Positions 24,379 through 33,898 of a DNA stretch of 64,000 nt are shown in pieces. A program made the translations under genes and the position numbers. Location: assembly GCF_000696185.1 (NCBI RefSeq), contig NZ_KK853997.1, positions 87,351-151,350 of the forward strand, given 5' to 3'. Below the pieces are notes generated by a model, which was not told the DNA's origin, ran no database searches, and saw nothing but the letters and a program-made list of their open reading frames with translations. The stretch is from Kitasatospora cheerisanensis KCTC 2395 (lineage in GTDB: Bacteria; Actinomycetota; Actinomycetes; Streptomycetales; Streptomycetaceae). The stretch's first letter is position 1; each line of letters starts with the position of its first letter.

Positions 24379-25119
24379 GGGATGGGCGGCGACGACGAGC
24401 AGCCGGTGGTGGACCGCTGCCGGTGCCTCCCTGTGGGGAAGAGCCCGCAGCGGGTGCGGTTCCACCGGGAGCGGCAGGACACCTCCGCGCCGGGCTGGCT
24501 GCGCCTGCTGGAGCTGGTCGAGGAGGCGGCGGCCGACGGCCGGGAGGAGTTCCGGCCGCTGACGGAGCTGACCGCGGAGCAGCGCCGGCAGGTGGTGACG
24601 CTGCCGGCGAGCATCGGCACGCTGACCGCGGTGCGGAAGCTGGTGCTGTACCGCTCCAACCTGGTGCGGCTGCCGGCCGAGATCGGGCGGATGCGCAGCC
24701 TGGAGGTGTTCGAGCTGTACACCTCGCACCGGCTGCACTGGTTCCCGTACGAGCTGGCCCGGCTGCCCGCGCTGCGCGGCAGCACCGTCAGCACCCGGGC
24801 GCTGTACGGGAACGAGAAATACCGGCCGGGGTTCCCGGCCCTGCCGGGGCCGGTGGACGGGCCGGTGGATCTCGCGGCGTTGGATCCCGGGGTGCGGGGT
24901 GCGACGGAGGTGCGGGCGTGCAGTGTGTGCGACGGGCCGGTGGTGGAGCTGCGGCAGGGGTGGATCTCGCTGCACACCTCGGGCCACGACGTGCTGCCGC
25001 TGCTGGTGAACGCCTGCTCGGACGCCTGCCTGGCGAGTCTGCCGGCGCCGCCGGAGGGGTACCTGCCGGGCTGGCACCGGGGCGGTCCGGAGGTGGTGCA
25101 GCCGAGCCGGGAGTGGTGA
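24379..25119 (+). CDS. Leucine-rich-repeat protein
   Basis: This protein has about 246 residues if it starts at ATG 24379 (GTG 24358 is possible; neither has a good ribosome site). Two to three LRR units are clear: VVTLPASIGTLTAVRKLVLY, then NLVRLPAEIGRMRSLEVFEL, then LHWFPYELARLPALRG. A cysteine-bearing C-terminal part with CSVCDGPVVELRQGW, then VNACSDACL, may bind metal. The protein has no signal. The element just upstream may have replaced its natural promoter. Confidence 0.72.
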   Translation, partial: GMGGDDEQPVVDRCRCLPVGKSPQRVRFHRERQDTSAPGWLRLLELVEEAAADGREEFRPLTELTAEQRRQVVTLPASIGTLTAVRKLVLYRSNLVRLPAEIGRMRSLEVFELYTSHRLHWFPYELARLPALRGSTVSTRALYGNEKYRPGFPALPGPVDGPVDLAALDPGVRGATEVRACSVCDGPVVELRQGWISLHTSGHDVLPLLVNACSDACLASLPAPPEGYLPGWHRGGPEVVQPSREW

Positions 25120-25247
25120 CGGGCGGTCAGCCGGGGCCGCCGGGCGGGTGGTTCGCGCGGGGCGGCGGGCGTGGCCGGTGCGGTCGGGGCGGGCGGCGGC
25201 GGCAGGATCCGAGGTGCCGTTGTCCGCCGCAGACCGGGAGTGCCGTC

Positions 25248-27623
25248 GTGACCGCAACCGAGGATCCCCAGCAGAGGCCGCAGCACGAGCCGCGGGAGCG
25301 CGAACCGGAGCCGGAGCCGGAGCCGAGCGTGCGGCCGTACCGGCATCCGGCCGCGGGGTGGGGGGCCGCGAAGTCGGTGGCGCGGGTGCTGGCGCGGACG
25401 GGCGAGTGGGTGGACGGTCCGCGGGCGGTGCTGAAGATGAACCACGAGGACGGCGGCTTCGACTGTCCGGGGTGTGCCTGGCCGGACGACTACAAGGGCC
25501 TGCACCTGGACATCTGCGAGAACGGGATCAAGCACGTCACCTGGGAGATGACGGGCAAGCGGGTCGGGCGGGAGTTCTTCGCCGCGCACACCGTGACGGA
25601 GCTCTCGGGCTGGAGCGACCACGCGCTGGAGGACCAGGGCCGGCTGACCGAGCCGATGGTGTACGACCCGGTCTCGGACCGGTACGTGCCGATCGACTGG
25701 CAGCAGGCCTTCGAGCTGATCGGCGGGGAGCTGCGCGGGCTGGACGACCCGAACCGGGCGGCGTTCTACACCTCGGGCCGGCTGGGCAACGAGGCCACCT
25801 TCCTGTACCAGTTGATGGCCCGTGAGCTGGGTACCAACAACCTGCCGGACTGTTCGAACATGTGTCACGAGGCGTCCGGCCGGGCGCTGACGGCCTCGCT
25901 GGGCACCGGCAAGGGCACCGTCGACCTGAAGGACTGGGAGGCCGCCGACGCACTGTTCATCCTCGGCGTGAACGCGGCGTCGAACGCGCCGCGGATGCTG
26001 ACGGCGCTGGCGGACGCGCACCGGCGGGGCGCGCAGGTGGTGCACGTCAATCCGCTGGTGGAGGCGGCGGCGACCCGGACGATCGTGCCGCACGAGTTCG
26101 CGAACATGGCGCTGATGCGGGCGACGGCGACCAGCACGCTGAACCTGCAGGTGCGGATCGGTGGCGACCTGGCGCTGCTGCGGGCGATCGCGAAGGCGCT
26201 GCTGGAGCAGGCGGCGCACGATCCGCGGGCGCTGGACGAGGAGTTCATCGAGCGGCACACCGAGGGCTTCGCGGCGTACCGGGAGCTGTGCGAGCGCACG
26301 CCGTGGGAGGAGTTGGAGCGGCAGAGCGGGCTGAGCCGGGCGCAGTTGCTGGCGGCGGCGCGGGTCTACCGGGAGGCGGACCGGTCGATCTTCTCCTGGT
26401 GCCTGGGGGTGACGCAGCACGAGCACGGGGTGGACACCGTCCGGGAGATCGTCAACGTGCTGCTGCTGCGCGGCAATCTGGGCCGGGAGGGGGCGGGGCC
26501 GTCGCCGGTGCGCGGGCATTCGAACGTGCAGGGCAACCGGACCTGCGGGATCGACCACCGGCCGTCGGCGGCGTTCCTGGACCGCCTGGCGAAGGTGTGC
26601 GGGATCGAGCCGCCGCGCGAGCCGGGGCTGGACACGGTGGGCGTGATCGGGGCGATGGCGCGCGGCGAGGTGTCGGTGTTCGTCGGGATGGGCGGCAACT
26701 TCGCGCTGGCCGCGCCGGACACCGAGTTCACCTACCGGGCGCTGCGCGCCTGCGAGTTGACGGTGCAGGTGTCGACGAAGCTGAACCGCAGTCATCTGGT
26801 GCACGGGCGGCGGGCGCTGATCCTGCCGTGCCTGGGCCGCACCGAGCAGGACCGGCAGCGCGGCGGCGTGCAGGCCACCTCGGTGGAGGACTCGATGAGC
26901 ATGGTGCACCTGTCGGTGGGGATGCGGAAGCGCCCGGCGTCGGCGCAGTTGCTGTCGGAGCCGGCGATCATCGCGGGCATCGCGCGGGCGGCGCTGCCGG
27001 ACAGTGCCACGCCCTGGGAGTGGTACGTGGAGGACTACGACCGGATCCGCGACACCATGGCGAAGGTGCTGGACGGCTTCGAGGACTTCAACCGGCGGGT
27101 GCGGCTGCCGCTGGGCTTCCGGATCAAGCAGCCGGCCCGGGAGCTGGTGTTCCTCACCCCGTCGGGGAAGGCGGAGTTCTCGTCGGCGCCGCTGCCGGAC
27201 GTGCTGCCGCCGCCGGGCACGCTGGTGCTGGGCACGATGCGTTCGCACGACCAGTGGAACACCACCATCTACTCGGACGACGACCGCTACCGGGGCGTCA
27301 AGAACCTGCGCACGCTGGTGTTCATGAACCGGCAGGACATGCGCGAGCGCGGCCTCGCCGAGTTCGACCCGGTCGACATCACCGCCACCGCGCGGGACGG
27401 CTCGACGCGTTCGCTGCACGGCTACCTGGCCGTCCCGTACGACCTGCCGCGGGGGTGCGCGGCCGGGTACATGCCGGAGATGAACGTGCTGTGCGCGCTG
27501 GGCGACCACAGCAGCCAGAGCGATCAGCCGATCATGAAGCACCTGAACGTGGTGATCGCTCCGGCCGCCCGTCCCGGGGCCGAGCCGGCGGCGGCCGTCA
27601 GCCCCGGCGCCACCACGCCCTGA
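25248..27623 (+). CDS. YdeP/FdhF-type molybdopterin oxidoreductase
   Basis: This protein has 791 residues, starting at GTG 25248. After an acidic Glu/Pro tail comes the family's FDCPGCAWPDD motif (about 65-75). NLPDCSNMCHEASGRALTAS follows, where Ser or Cys can coordinate the metal. Molybdopterin domains include SNAPRMLTALADAHRRGAQVV, SPVRGHSNVQGNRTCGI and a C-terminal Molydop_binding domain (ARDGSTRSLHGYLAVPYDLP). The CxxC pair replaces the full 4Fe-4S set of formate dehydrogenases. Homologues are called FdhF/YdeP and act in acid or redox stress; the substrate is unknown. No fdhD or moa gene is adjacent. Confidence 0.93.
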   Translation: MTATEDPQQRPQHEPREREPEPEPEPSVRPYRHPAAGWGAAKSVARVLARTGEWVDGPRAVLKMNHEDGGFDCPGCAWPDDYKGLHLDICENGIKHVTWEMTGKRVGREFFAAHTVTELSGWSDHALEDQGRLTEPMVYDPVSDRYVPIDWQQAFELIGGELRGLDDPNRAAFYTSGRLGNEATFLYQLMARELGTNNLPDCSNMCHEASGRALTASLGTGKGTVDLKDWEAADALFILGVNAASNAPRMLTALADAHRRGAQVVHVNPLVEAAATRTIVPHEFANMALMRATATSTLNLQVRIGGDLALLRAIAKALLEQAAHDPRALDEEFIERHTEGFAAYRELCERTPWEELERQSGLSRAQLLAAARVYREADRSIFSWCLGVTQHEHGVDTVREIVNVLLLRGNLGREGAGPSPVRGHSNVQGNRTCGIDHRPSAAFLDRLAKVCGIEPPREPGLDTVGVIGAMARGEVSVFVGMGGNFALAAPDTEFTYRALRACELTVQVSTKLNRSHLVHGRRALILPCLGRTEQDRQRGGVQATSVEDSMSMVHLSVGMRKRPASAQLLSEPAIIAGIARAALPDSATPWEWYVEDYDRIRDTMAKVLDGFEDFNRRVRLPLGFRIKQPARELVFLTPSGKAEFSSAPLPDVLPPPGTLVLGTMRSHDQWNTTIYSDDDRYRGVKNLRTLVFMNRQDMRERGLAEFDPVDITATARDGSTRSLHGYLAVPYDLPRGCAAGYMPEMNVLCALGDHSSQSDQPIMKHLNVVIAPAARPGAEPAAAVSPGATTP

Positions 27624-27924
27624 CGGTCCGCCAGGCGCCGCGCCCGGGGCGGCGGGCCGGGCCGGAGCCGCCGGCGTCCGCGAGCAGGGCCCGGCCGTCG
27701 AACCGGCCGCCGGGCACCTCGATCGGCGCCTTCCGGTCGGCCTCGGCGAGCAGTTCGGCGTGCGCCGCGTACGAGGTGGCGCGCACCGCCTCCTCGTAGC
27801 CGGCCAGCGCTCCGCTCAGCGCGGCCGCGGCGGTCCCGCCGCGCCGCCGGACCGCGTTCAGGCCCAGCCCGATCAGGGTCAGGACCCCGGCGAGCACCGC
27901 CAGCGTGATCAGATAGGGCACCAT
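27598..27924 (-). CDS. Small single-pass membrane protein
   Basis: This 108-residue protein starts at ATG 27924 (GGAG at 7 bases). PYLITLAVLAGVLTLIGLGL forms a single membrane segment with an outside N-terminus. A helical part with AGYEEAVRATSYAAHAELLA and a basic tail follow. It overlaps the end of the molybdopterin gene by 26 bases on the opposite strand. Function is unknown. Confidence 0.7.
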   Translation of the reverse strand: MVPYLITLAVLAGVLTLIGLGLNAVRRRGGTAAAALSGALAGYEEAVRATSYAAHAELLAEADRKAPIEVPGGRFDGRALLADAGGSGPARRPGRGAWRTVRAWWRRG

Positions 27925-28015
27925 TCCCCGCTCCTCGTCCGTCCCGGCACAGCTCCGTCCCGGTCACCGTCCGCCTGTCGAACGCGCGGCCCGCGCGGGC
28001 GGTTCCGGGGAGCTG

Positions 28016-28669
28016 CTAGACGGGGACGGGGAGGCCGAAGAGTGCGGCGCAGGGGGTCAGGCCGGTGAGCCGGATGTCGGGGCGGCGGGTGGGCTCCCAG
28101 TCGGCGCGGTCGAGGCGGAAGCGCTGGGTGAGGGCGAACTCGCCGTGGCGGTTGTCGCGTTCGACGCCGTCGGGCAGGTAGCCGAGCTTGCGGGAGACGG
28201 CGATGGACGCGGCGTTGTCCGTGAACGAGGCGGAGATCGCGGATTCGGTGCCCAGGCCGGCGAAGGCGAGGTGCAGCATCGCGGTGCGGGCCTCGGTGCC
28301 GAGGCCGCGTCCGTGGTGCTCGACGCCCAGCCAGGAGCCGGACAGGATCTCCCGGCGGACCGCGAACTCGGTGGCCCGCAGCGACTGGACGCCGACCGGC
28401 CGGCCCTCGTCGAAGACCACCAGCAGCAGCGCCCAGTCCTCGGGCGTCCAGTCGGCCAGGGACCGCCAGTGCGCCTTCAGCACGGAGCGGGCGCGTTCGA
28501 CGGGGGTGTCGTAGGCCCAGTCGGAGCGGAACGGGCGGGTGCCGGGGGCGACCACGCCGCGGGCGGCGAGGTCGGCGAGCTCGGCGAGTTCGGGTTCGGT
28601 GGGCAGCCGCAGCTCCAGGCGCGGGGTGCGCACGCTCAGGCCGGGCAGCGGCCAGTGATCGGTCAGCAT
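28016..28669 (-). CDS. GNAT acetyltransferase, RimJ/RimL-like
   Basis: This protein has 217 residues. LSVRTPRLELRLPTEPELAE begins the Acetyltransf_3 fold. SWLGVEHHGRGLGTEARTAM is the acetyl-CoA loop, with HHGRGLG. ASFTDNAASIAVSRKLGYLP is the motif typical of RimL-type ribosomal-protein acetyltransferases. The substrate is unknown. It faces away from the dioxygenase gene and shares a 275-bp intergenic region that carries the DasR-like box. Confidence 0.9.
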   Translation of the reverse strand: MLTDHWPLPGLSVRTPRLELRLPTEPELAELADLAARGVVAPGTRPFRSDWAYDTPVERARSVLKAHWRSLADWTPEDWALLLVVFDEGRPVGVQSLRATEFAVRREILSGSWLGVEHHGRGLGTEARTAMLHLAFAGLGTESAISASFTDNAASIAVSRKLGYLPDGVERDNRHGEFALTQRFRLDRADWEPTRRPDIRLTGLTPCAALFGLPVPV

Positions 28670-28743
28670 CGCAACAGTGTGCCCCCGCAGGCGAGCTGGC
28701 GGCCCGTCAATTCCGGGCCCGCTTCCGGTTACCGGTCAGGAAC

Positions 28744-28772
28744 TTGACAAGGTTTCTGGTCTGGACCAATCT
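28744..28772 (+). promoter_or_regulatory. Housekeeping promoter before dioxygenase gene
   Basis: TTGACA at 28744-28749 is separated by 17 bases from CAATCT at 28767-28772. This is a near-consensus sigma-70/HrdB promoter and an AT-rich island in GC-rich surroundings. The start codon follows about 170 bases downstream. A DasR-like operator overlaps the spacer and the -10 element. Confidence 0.65.
28755..28770. promoter_or_regulatory. DasR-like (dre) operator overlapping promoter
   Basis: The 16-mer TCTGGTCTGGACCAAT contains TGGTCTGGACCA, a palindrome that closely fits the known DasR response element (ACTGGTCTAGACCACT type). It lies across the spacer and -10 of the preceding promoter, the position where repressors block RNA polymerase. 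DasR senses N-acetylglucosamine phosphates. Its control of this gene is an inference from sequence. Confidence 0.6.
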
Positions 28773-28944
28773 GAAGATCGAAGCGGCCGCGGCACCCGTT
28801 CCCGGCGCCGCCCTTCTCCTCCGCTCCTCCTCCCCGGCCCGGCCCCGCTGCGGGGGCAGTCGCCGCGCCCGGGCCGGATCCCGTCCCGACCTGCCGGGCT
28901 CCGACTCCCCGTCACCTTCCGCCTGCTCCCTGGAGGGGTCTCCC

Positions 28945-30011
28945 ATGTCCGTGCCGTCCCGCCGGGCCCAGCTGTTCCGCGCCGCCACCGACCGCCCGTA
29001 CTTCAGCAGCGACGGCGAGTCCTACCTCGCCCAGCACACCCTGCGCGAACTCGCCAAGTCCCGTCCGCTGCGCGTGCTCTCCGAGGAGGACTTCGCGCAC
29101 TGGCAGACCTACGGCTACGTCGTCGTCCGCGAGGCCGTGCCCGCCGGGCACGCCCGCCGGATGCTCGACTTCGCCTGGCAGTTCCAGGGCCTGGACCCGC
29201 GGGACCCGGACAGCTGGTTCGCCGACCGGCCGTTCCGCTCCGAGCTGGACCGGCAACTGCACGTCTACGGCTTCGTCGAGGCGTACCACCACCAATTGCT
29301 CTGGGACAGCCGGCAGCACGAGCGGGTCTACGACGCGTTCGTGGACGTCTGGGACTGCGAGGAGCTCTGGGTCACCCTGGACCGCCTCAACCTGAACCCG
29401 CCCAACCGCGGCAACCGCGACCGCGCCCTCGTCGACCCCGCCGACCGGGACGGCGACCTCCCCCTGCACTGGGACATCGACACCGGCCTCGGCGTGCCGC
29501 CGCAGCGGGTCCAGGGCATCATCGCGCTCAACGAGACCTCGGCGGAGACCGGCGGCTTCCACTGCAACCCCGAGCTCTTCCGGCGCTTCGAAGCGTGGAA
29601 GCTCGGCCAGCCCGCCCACCGCGACCCCTACCGCCCCACCGTCGACCGCGCCGAACTCCCCGTCGTCCGACCGGAACTGCATCCCGGCGACCTGCTGATC
29701 TGGAACGGCCTGCTGGCCCACGGCGTCGCCCGCAACCGCTCCGAACGGGGCGTCCGCGCCGTCCAGTACCTCTCGATGATGCCCGCCCTCGAGGAACACG
29801 AGCGCCTCCGCACGGCCCGCATCGACTCCTGGCGCCACCTCCGCACCCCCCACTGGAACCGCACCCTGGTCGGCGACCCGGTCCTGCACGAGTCCAGGCG
29901 CTACCCCACCGCCCGCCTCACCGACCTCGGCGCCAGACTCCTCGGCCTCGCCTCCTGGTACGACCCCGCCCCGCCCCCACCGGCCCCTACCGCTGCACCG
30001 CCCCGGCCTGA
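28945..30011 (+). CDS. Phytanoyl-CoA dioxygenase family (PhyH) oxygenase
   Basis: This protein of about 355 residues starts at ATG 28945 (GGAGGGG upstream). YGYVVVREAVPAGHARRMLD begins the PhyH fold. PLHWDIDTG (HxD) and LLAHGVARNRS provide the Fe(II) facial triad, and the last segment the 2-oxoglutarate-binding arginine. It hydroxylates an unknown substrate. As written, the frame does not stop at 30011 but runs on to 30333 through the opposite-strand regulator. Restoring one C in the C-rich tail (29,961-30,004) gives the natural TGA at 30009-30011. A DasR-like box controls the promoter. Confidence 0.82.
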
Positions 30012-30018
30012 CGCACCC

Positions 30019-31008
30019 TCACCCCTCGTTCGGCACGGCGGGTCCGGGGCCGGCCGGCCGGATGCCGAGCAGGAGGCTACCGAGGGCGGTGCGGTGGTGC
30101 AGGACTGCCTTGCCCGCGCGGGTGGTGGAGATCAGGCCGGCGCCGCGGAGGGCCGCCGTGTGGGCGGAGACCGTGGCGGCGCTGACCCGCAGGCGGCGGG
30201 CGAGTTCGCTGGTGGTGCGGTCCTCGGCCAGCAGGTGCAGCAGCTCGGTGCGGGTCGGGCCGATCACCCTCGCCAGTGCCTGCGGCCCCTCGCCGCCCGC
30301 GGGCCGGAGCGGGAAGCCGGGCCGGCCGGGTAGGTGACGACGACCGGGCGGTCCGGCAGGTCGGACAGCAGCGGGCCGCCCGACCAGTGGAAGGTGGGCA
30401 GCAGCAGGAGTCCGCGCCCGCCGAGCCCGATCTCCCGTGCGCGGCCCGGCAGTTCCCAGGTTCCGCCGTCCAGCCGGGCACCGGGCAGCAGTCCGGCCAG
30501 CAGCGGGCCGGCCCCCGTCTCGGCGAGTTGCACGGCGCGGCGCACGAACTCGGCGTGGTGCAGGTCCTGCACCTGCCCCCAGACCGGGCCGAGCAGCGCG
30601 TCGAACGCGGCCCGCTGCGCCCGGCTCAGCAGCCTCCGGGCCCGTCCTCGCCGCGCCGCAACTCCTGGATCCAGGCCGGCGGGGCGTGCGCGCACCGGCG
30701 TGGACGCGTTCCAGTTCGGCGCGGACCACCTCGGCCGGGGTCGCCCGGACCTGCTCCAGCGCGTCCGGGAGGGAGTCCGCCACCACGTCCAGGAAGCTCG
30801 GCGCGCGCCCGGCCGGGACCAGGTCGGCGAGCGGTTCGGCGGCCTTCGGCAGGGTGCGCAGCGTCCTGCGCCGCCAGGCTCCGTGGAGCAGTTCGCCGTC
30901 CTGACGGCACATCATCGCCAGGGCCGCGTTCAGTTCCTGGAGCGGCGCGGGCCGGGGCGCGAGGCGGACGCGGGCGAAGTCGTCCGGCGTGAAGTGGATC
31001 CGCAGCAT
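30019..31008 (-). pseudogene. ArsR-type regulator with N-terminal DUF5937, triple frameshift as read
   Basis: ATG 31008 begins LRIHFTPDDFARVRLAPRPA, the DUF5937 N-terminal region of actinomycete ArsR proteins. The C-terminus is a winged helix (GPTRTELLHLLAEDRTTSEL, then RRLRVSAATVSAHTAALRGA and GLISTTRAGKAVLHHRT). Three single-base shifts break the middle: at GGGG 30681-30684, near 30638-30643 and near 30319-30321. All become one frame if one base is restored at each. The repaired protein has about 330 residues. It is convergent with the dioxygenase and divergent from the secreted hydrolase, which it may control. Confidence 0.75.
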
Positions 31009-31113
31009 GGTGCCCCCGGTGTCTGTCCGGACCCCCGCGGGCCGGGGGCGCCATCCTTGAGCCCCTGGCCTCAATGATCGCCCGCGCCGGGCCCGGCGGG
31101 CCAACCTGCCCGC

Positions 31114-32346
31114 ATGACTCGTGACTTCTCGATCGGCCGACGCTCCGTCACCGGGGCGGCGCTGCTGGGCTCCGCCGCCCTGCTGCTGGGCGCCACCGGC
31201 CGGCGGGCCTTCGCCGACGCCCTCCCCGCGACCGTGCCGTCGACCGTGGGCGGTGTCGTCCTCGCCCTGCCCGCGCCGACCGGCCGCCACCCGGTGGGGT
31301 GCCGGGCGGTGTACCTGGTGGACGGCTCGCGCCGCGACCCGTGGGATTCCTCCGTGCCCGTGCGGGAGTTGATGCTGACCTTCTTCTACCCGGCCCGCGC
31401 GGTCGCGGGTACCGCCCCGGCTCCGCAACTGCCGCCGCTGGCCGCGGAGGTGTTCGGGGCGATCGCCCCGTACGGGCCGCTGCGGCTGCCGGCCGCCGGC
31501 GTGGACTGGGGCGCCACCCTGTCCCACTCCGGTCCGGACGCCGCGGCGCTGCCGGGTCGCCGTCCGGTGCTGGTGTACAGCCCGGGCGGCGGCGATCCGC
31601 GCGGCCTGGGGACGTCCCTGGCCGAGGAGTTGGCGAGCCACGGCGCGGTGGTGGTGACGGTCGATCACCCCGGCGACGCGGCGGCGGTCGAGTTCCCGGG
31701 CACCACGGCCTTCCGACCCGAGCCGGTCCGGCCGACGGTCTTCCGCGGCGACCCCCGCGACACGCCCGCCCTCGCCCGCACCATGGTCGACGCCCGGGTC
31801 GCCGACCTGCGCTTCGTCCTCGACCGCCTCGGCCGGCCGGCCGAACTGCCGCTTCCCCGCGGCCTCTCCCTCGATCTGCGCCGCCTCGGCGTGTACGGGC
31901 ACTCGGCGGGCGGCAGCGCCGTCACCGAACTCCTCCACGAGGACCGGCGGGTCCGCGCCGGCATCAACCTGGAGGGCTACCTCGACCTTCCCCCGCTCCG
32001 GCCCGGCGACGCCCCCGAGCCCCTCCCCGTCCTCCGGACCGGCGTGGACCGCCCCCTGCTTCTGCTCGGCACCGAACTCTTCGACCACGCCGCCGAGTTG
32101 AACCGCTCCTGGTCCGCCCTCACCGCCCGCTCGGCCCCCTGGGTCCGCACCACCCGCCTCCCCGGCGCCGCCCACTGGGCCGTCACCGACCTGGCCGCCC
32201 TGCTCCCCGGGCTCCAGTCGGCCGGCCTGACCACCCCGGCGGACCGCGCCGCGGTCGTCGGCACCGTCCGCCCGGCCGTCGGGATCCCCCGCGTCCGCCG
32301 CACGGTCCGCGAGTTCTTCACCCGCCACCTGGCCGCAGCCCCCTGA
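31114..32346 (+). CDS. Secreted alpha/beta hydrolase, PAF-acetylhydrolase-like
   Basis: This 410-residue protein has a twin-arginine-like signal (FSIGRRSVTGAALLGSAALL) ending near Ala35. The fold has LMLTFFYPA, the oxyanion-strand VLVYSPGGGDPRG, the GHSAGGS nucleophile elbow (Ser about 270), and the His in GAAHWAVTD near 350. The sequence resembles platelet-activating-factor acetylhydrolase-like secreted lipases of Streptomyces. The reaction is ester hydrolysis outside the cell. The ArsR-type gene diverges from it 105 bases upstream. Confidence 0.88.
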   Translation: MTRDFSIGRRSVTGAALLGSAALLLGATGRRAFADALPATVPSTVGGVVLALPAPTGRHPVGCRAVYLVDGSRRDPWDSSVPVRELMLTFFYPARAVAGTAPAPQLPPLAAEVFGAIAPYGPLRLPAAGVDWGATLSHSGPDAAALPGRRPVLVYSPGGGDPRGLGTSLAEELASHGAVVVTVDHPGDAAAVEFPGTTAFRPEPVRPTVFRGDPRDTPALARTMVDARVADLRFVLDRLGRPAELPLPRGLSLDLRRLGVYGHSAGGSAVTELLHEDRRVRAGINLEGYLDLPPLRPGDAPEPLPVLRTGVDRPLLLLGTELFDHAAELNRSWSALTARSAPWVRTTRLPGAAHWAVTDLAALLPGLQSAGLTTPADRAAVVGTVRPAVGIPRVRRTVREFFTRHLAAAP

Positions 32347-32376
32347 GCCGGAGCGGCCGCTACTCCCCCCGTCCGC

Positions 32377-33774
32377 TCAGTCACCGTCGCGGGTCCGGCC
32401 AGCGTTCGCGTTCGCGCTCGCGTTCCACCAGGTGAAGTCGGGTGCGGCCTGCTCCAGGTCGTCGAGGCGGCGCCGGGCGCGGCTGACGAACTCGGCGGGG
32501 AGGCGGACGGCGTGCTCGGTGACGTAGTGGGCGAGCCCGCCGGGCCAGACGTAGCTGCCGTCGGTCAGTTCGGCGTTGCCGTTGCTGCAACCGCACAGGC
32601 GGCAGCGGGAGACGCCCATGTACTGGCGGATCAGCTGGCCCTGGTCGAGGTAGGCGGCGACCAGCGACCGCTCCTCCTCGTCCCAGCTCTCGTCCACCAG
32701 CTGTGCCGCGTCCGGCAGTTCGGGCGCCTGCGGGGAGGCCCAGTAGCCCAGTGCCCGGAGCGCGGGGCCGCCGCGCCGGACCAGCCAGGAGACGCCGGTC
32801 GGCTCCTCGGGCAGGGCGCGCGCCAGGGAGTCCAGCGCGTCCAGCGCGGAGGGGCCGACCGGGGCGAGGACGACGGTGGTGGCGCCGGCGGCGTGGCGGG
32901 CGGCGATGGCGGCGCGGGCCTGCTCGGGGGTGCCGACGACGGCGAGGGCGTGCACCCACGCGTCGGGCAGGGTGCGGGCGAACTCCGCGCCGTCGGCGGC
33001 GGCTTCGCGGTGGGCGCGCAGCTCGGCGGCGAACGGGAGCGGTTCGAGGTGGGCGGCCCAGTCGGGTTCGCCGATCGCGGCCAGCCCGGGGCGCACCCGG
33101 TCGAGGGCGGCCTTCTCCTCGGTGTCGACGGCCGCGGCGTCGTAGGTGACGACCAGGGCCTCGGGGCGCAGGTGGCGGCGCGAGGTCCCGATGTACGCGG
33201 GGGCGGCGGGTTCGGCCAGCAGCAGCCCGTCCGCGACCTCCCCGGCGGCGGCCTGCGACTTGGGGCCGCGCACGCCGAGGATCACCGGCGGCGCCACCTC
33301 CGGAACCTCCGTCAACTGCACGCCCTCGCACTGGACGTAGCGTCCGTTCGGCGGGCCGGGCTCGCCGCGCAGCAGGGTGCGCAGCGCGGTGGTGTACTCC
33401 TTGAGCAGGGTGACCGGGCTGGCGGGCCACGCGCCGGCGGCCCGCATCCAGTCCGGCATGCCGTGGCCGACGCCGGCGACCACCCGGCCGGGGTGGAGCT
33501 GGGCCAGACTGGCGAGTTCCATCGCGGCGAAGCACACGTTGCGGGCGCCGGCGGGCATGATGCCGATGCCGACGGTGATCCGTTCGGTGACGGCGAGCAC
33601 GGTCGCGGCCTGGGCGATGCCGCCGCGCCAGCCGAGGTCCTCGACCACCCAGAGTTCGTCGAAGCCCGACTCCTCGGCCCGGCGCGCGTACTCGAACAGG
33701 TCGTTCACCGGCAGGTCGCGCGGGAGCATGACGCCGATGCGGCCCGGGGTGGCGGTTCCTTCGGTTCGGGGCAT
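32377..33774 (-). CDS. LLM-class flavin oxidoreductase fused to a cysteine-containing C-terminal domain
   Basis: This protein has 465 residues, starting at ATG 33774 (AGGAG 7 bases upstream). The first 330 residues form an F420/FMN-dependent luciferase-like barrel: RIGVMLPRDLPVNDLFEYAR, then ESGFDELWVVEDLGWRGGIA and RVVAGVGHGMPDWMRAAGA. After about residue 360 a further domain follows with SRCRLCGCSNGNAELTDGSY, then VWPGGLAHYVTEHAVRLP. It is usually a stand-alone small protein and its cysteines may bind metal. The end (NASANANAGRTRDGD) comes from a repetitive GCGTTC tract. This fusion is unusual. The substrate is unknown. Confidence 0.85.
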   Translation of the reverse strand: MPRTEGTATPGRIGVMLPRDLPVNDLFEYARRAEESGFDELWVVEDLGWRGGIAQAATVLAVTERITVGIGIMPAGARNVCFAAMELASLAQLHPGRVVAGVGHGMPDWMRAAGAWPASPVTLLKEYTTALRTLLRGEPGPPNGRYVQCEGVQLTEVPEVAPPVILGVRGPKSQAAAGEVADGLLLAEPAAPAYIGTSRRHLRPEALVVTYDAAAVDTEEKAALDRVRPGLAAIGEPDWAAHLEPLPFAAELRAHREAAADGAEFARTLPDAWVHALAVVGTPEQARAAIAARHAAGATTVVLAPVGPSALDALDSLARALPEEPTGVSWLVRRGGPALRALGYWASPQAPELPDAAQLVDESWDEEERSLVAAYLDQGQLIRQYMGVSRCRLCGCSNGNAELTDGSYVWPGGLAHYVTEHAVRLPAEFVSRARRRLDDLEQAAPDFTWWNASANANAGRTRDGD

Positions 33775-33898
33775 CGACGGCACTCCTCGCGGACGGACTC
33801 CGCTCGGCCCCACCGCCGCTGCGGAAATCCGGTGATCATACCTCCCGGTGACGGTCCCTCAGTGCCCCGCGACACCCCTCGTCACCCCGCGGCGCCCC

